64,000 nucleotides of DNA from CAUZIZ01 sp965218775 (GTDB taxonomy: Bacteria > Acidobacteriota > UBA6911 > RPQK01 > JAJDTT01). The stretch covers positions 2,666,001-2,730,000 of the forward strand of contig CBDCLS010000006.1 in the NCBI GenBank assembly GCA_965218775.1, given 5' to 3'. The notes below the pieces were generated by a model. It was not told the origin of the DNA and did no database searches. It was given only the letters and a program-made list of their open reading frames with translations. The position numbers and the translations under genes were made by a program. Every line of letters starts with the position of its first letter. Within the stretch, counting starts at the first letter, position 1. This document shows, piece by piece, positions 63,255-64,000 of the stretch.

Positions 63255-64000
63255 GAGACCCTTCGAATCAGAGAGGAGATCCCGCCAGGAGCTGGATACG
63301 GCCACAAGCCGTGTTTTTTAGGGGTCTCGGCCCGAACTAGTCTTTCAGCACCGGGGTTTTCGTGTTACTCCCGAAGGAACCTCCTATCTCTATCGCTGTA
63401 AAGCCCTAGCAATAGTGGTTCCAAAGCGGTTATATTCTTCCTCCGAAAGGTCTAACCTACTGTTGTACAGAAGGTTAATCTAATGGTCTCGCCACACCGA
63501 TTCGGTAGACCTCAAACTGAGGCGGGAAGAAATACAGGGAGTCTGAGGTAAGGATTACAGCCTGGAAACGGCTTTCAGAGAATTCCTTTGAGTAACGGCT
63601 GGCTGCCGCTGGACCAGCTCCGGCAATTCAAGAACAGGGTCGAGAAAGGTCGGATGCAGGGTCCTCCCTTGGACCCAGTGACACCAAGCCGCCCTGCCCA
63701 CCAGAGTCTCGACCCCAAAGTTCTTATCGGCAGTAATCGGCAATGGTGAAAAATGGGAATAGGGGAGCAGACGATCGGCCTGGTACCGATTTGCTGACGC
63801 GGGCGGGAAGGAAGGCCGCAGCTTTGGCCCAGAGAGGTAAGGTGGAGGGAAATGAAAGACAGACCACTCCCGGCCCCAAGTGTCCTTTAAGATAACACTG
63901 GTCTTATCTCGTCTGACCTTTCGATCAGCCTCGTAGCCAGATTCCTTGGACCACTTGGGACCGAAACTGAAGATCACAACATCGAGCTCTGCGATTCCAA
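63255..64000. other. Terminal region, no confident gene
   Basis: 746 bp at the window end. The longest frame (63555-63977, minus, 140 codons) has an odd composition and no recognised motif beyond ETLVGRAAWCHWVQG, so I do not call it. It may be the start of a gene reading beyond the window or degraded sequence. Confidence 0.3.

Noticed and set aside
63555..63977. 140-codon minus-strand open frame
   Set aside because: Odd composition, no recognised motif, no clear ribosome-binding site.

Overview
The window is a moderately GC-rich bacterial chromosome segment. It is packed with secreted sugar- and carboxylate-processing genes and littered with small mobile elements. The gene families (SMP-30 lactonases, two enolase-superfamily enzymes, DUF1501 with DUF1549/DUF1553 'planctomycete-type cytochrome' proteins, DUF1080, PL10 pectate lyase, PQQ dehydrogenase fused to cytochrome c, and a BNR-repeat protein with a C-terminal beta module I associate with Acidobacteria) suggest an Acidobacteriota-like heterotroph. 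A Planctomycete/Verrucomicrobia relative is less likely. There is no rRNA or other marker to prove this.

Layout. 0-17.5 kb: carbohydrate and acid-sugar catabolism (two SMP-30 proteins, two mandelate racemase-type enzymes, SSF and DASS symporters, pectate lyase, two GH32/43-like secreted proteins, M20 and M24 peptidases, a VOC protein). 17.5-24.8 kb: a minus-strand PPC-protein / PSD1-cytochrome / DUF1501 operon, cut by an IS4-family element with a 9-bp target duplication that separates DUF1501 from its Shine-Dalgarno sequence. 24.9-26.2 kb: DUF2784, an ArsC-like gene whose redox motif is UGA-G-T-C, followed by a bacterial-type SECIS hairpin (a probable selenoprotein), and a lipocalin-like gene. 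26.5-36.3 kb: a secreted unknown protein, an FtsX-type permease, threonine aldolase, DUF1080, a methyltransferase, and a 1141-aa LplT-PlsC-Aas fusion, separated by inverted-repeat elements. 36.4-43.6 kb: an amidohydrolase, then a tight five-gene plus-strand operon (aminotransferase, ornithine-cyclodeaminase-like protein, SDR, Gfo/Idh/MocA, PQQ dehydrogenase with inserted cytochrome c). 43.9-49.3 kb: a degraded accessory island with a broken PhzF, three adjacent paralogous genes of unknown function, transposase fragments, a phage-tail-like fragment, and a coiled-coil membrane protein. 49.8-58.1 kb: a TPR-redoxin, a sulfotransferase remnant, a nitrilase, a pyrophosphatase remnant, the BNR protein and an unknown. 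58.7-63.3 kb: an intact IS1380, a BlaI regulator, and a 2.1-kb element with a 591-aa transposase.

Four copies of a 164-169 bp MITE (3.2, 4.6, 30.5, 31.4 kb) all sit inside CTAG sites in the form C-TA-[G...C]-TA-G. This geometry regenerates TAG stop codons, and three neighbouring genes end exactly on a MITE terminus. The most notable observations are the selenocysteine ArsC-like gene, the stop-codon-preserving MITEs, the IS4-split operon, and the three-paralogue cluster at 44.5-46.5 kb.
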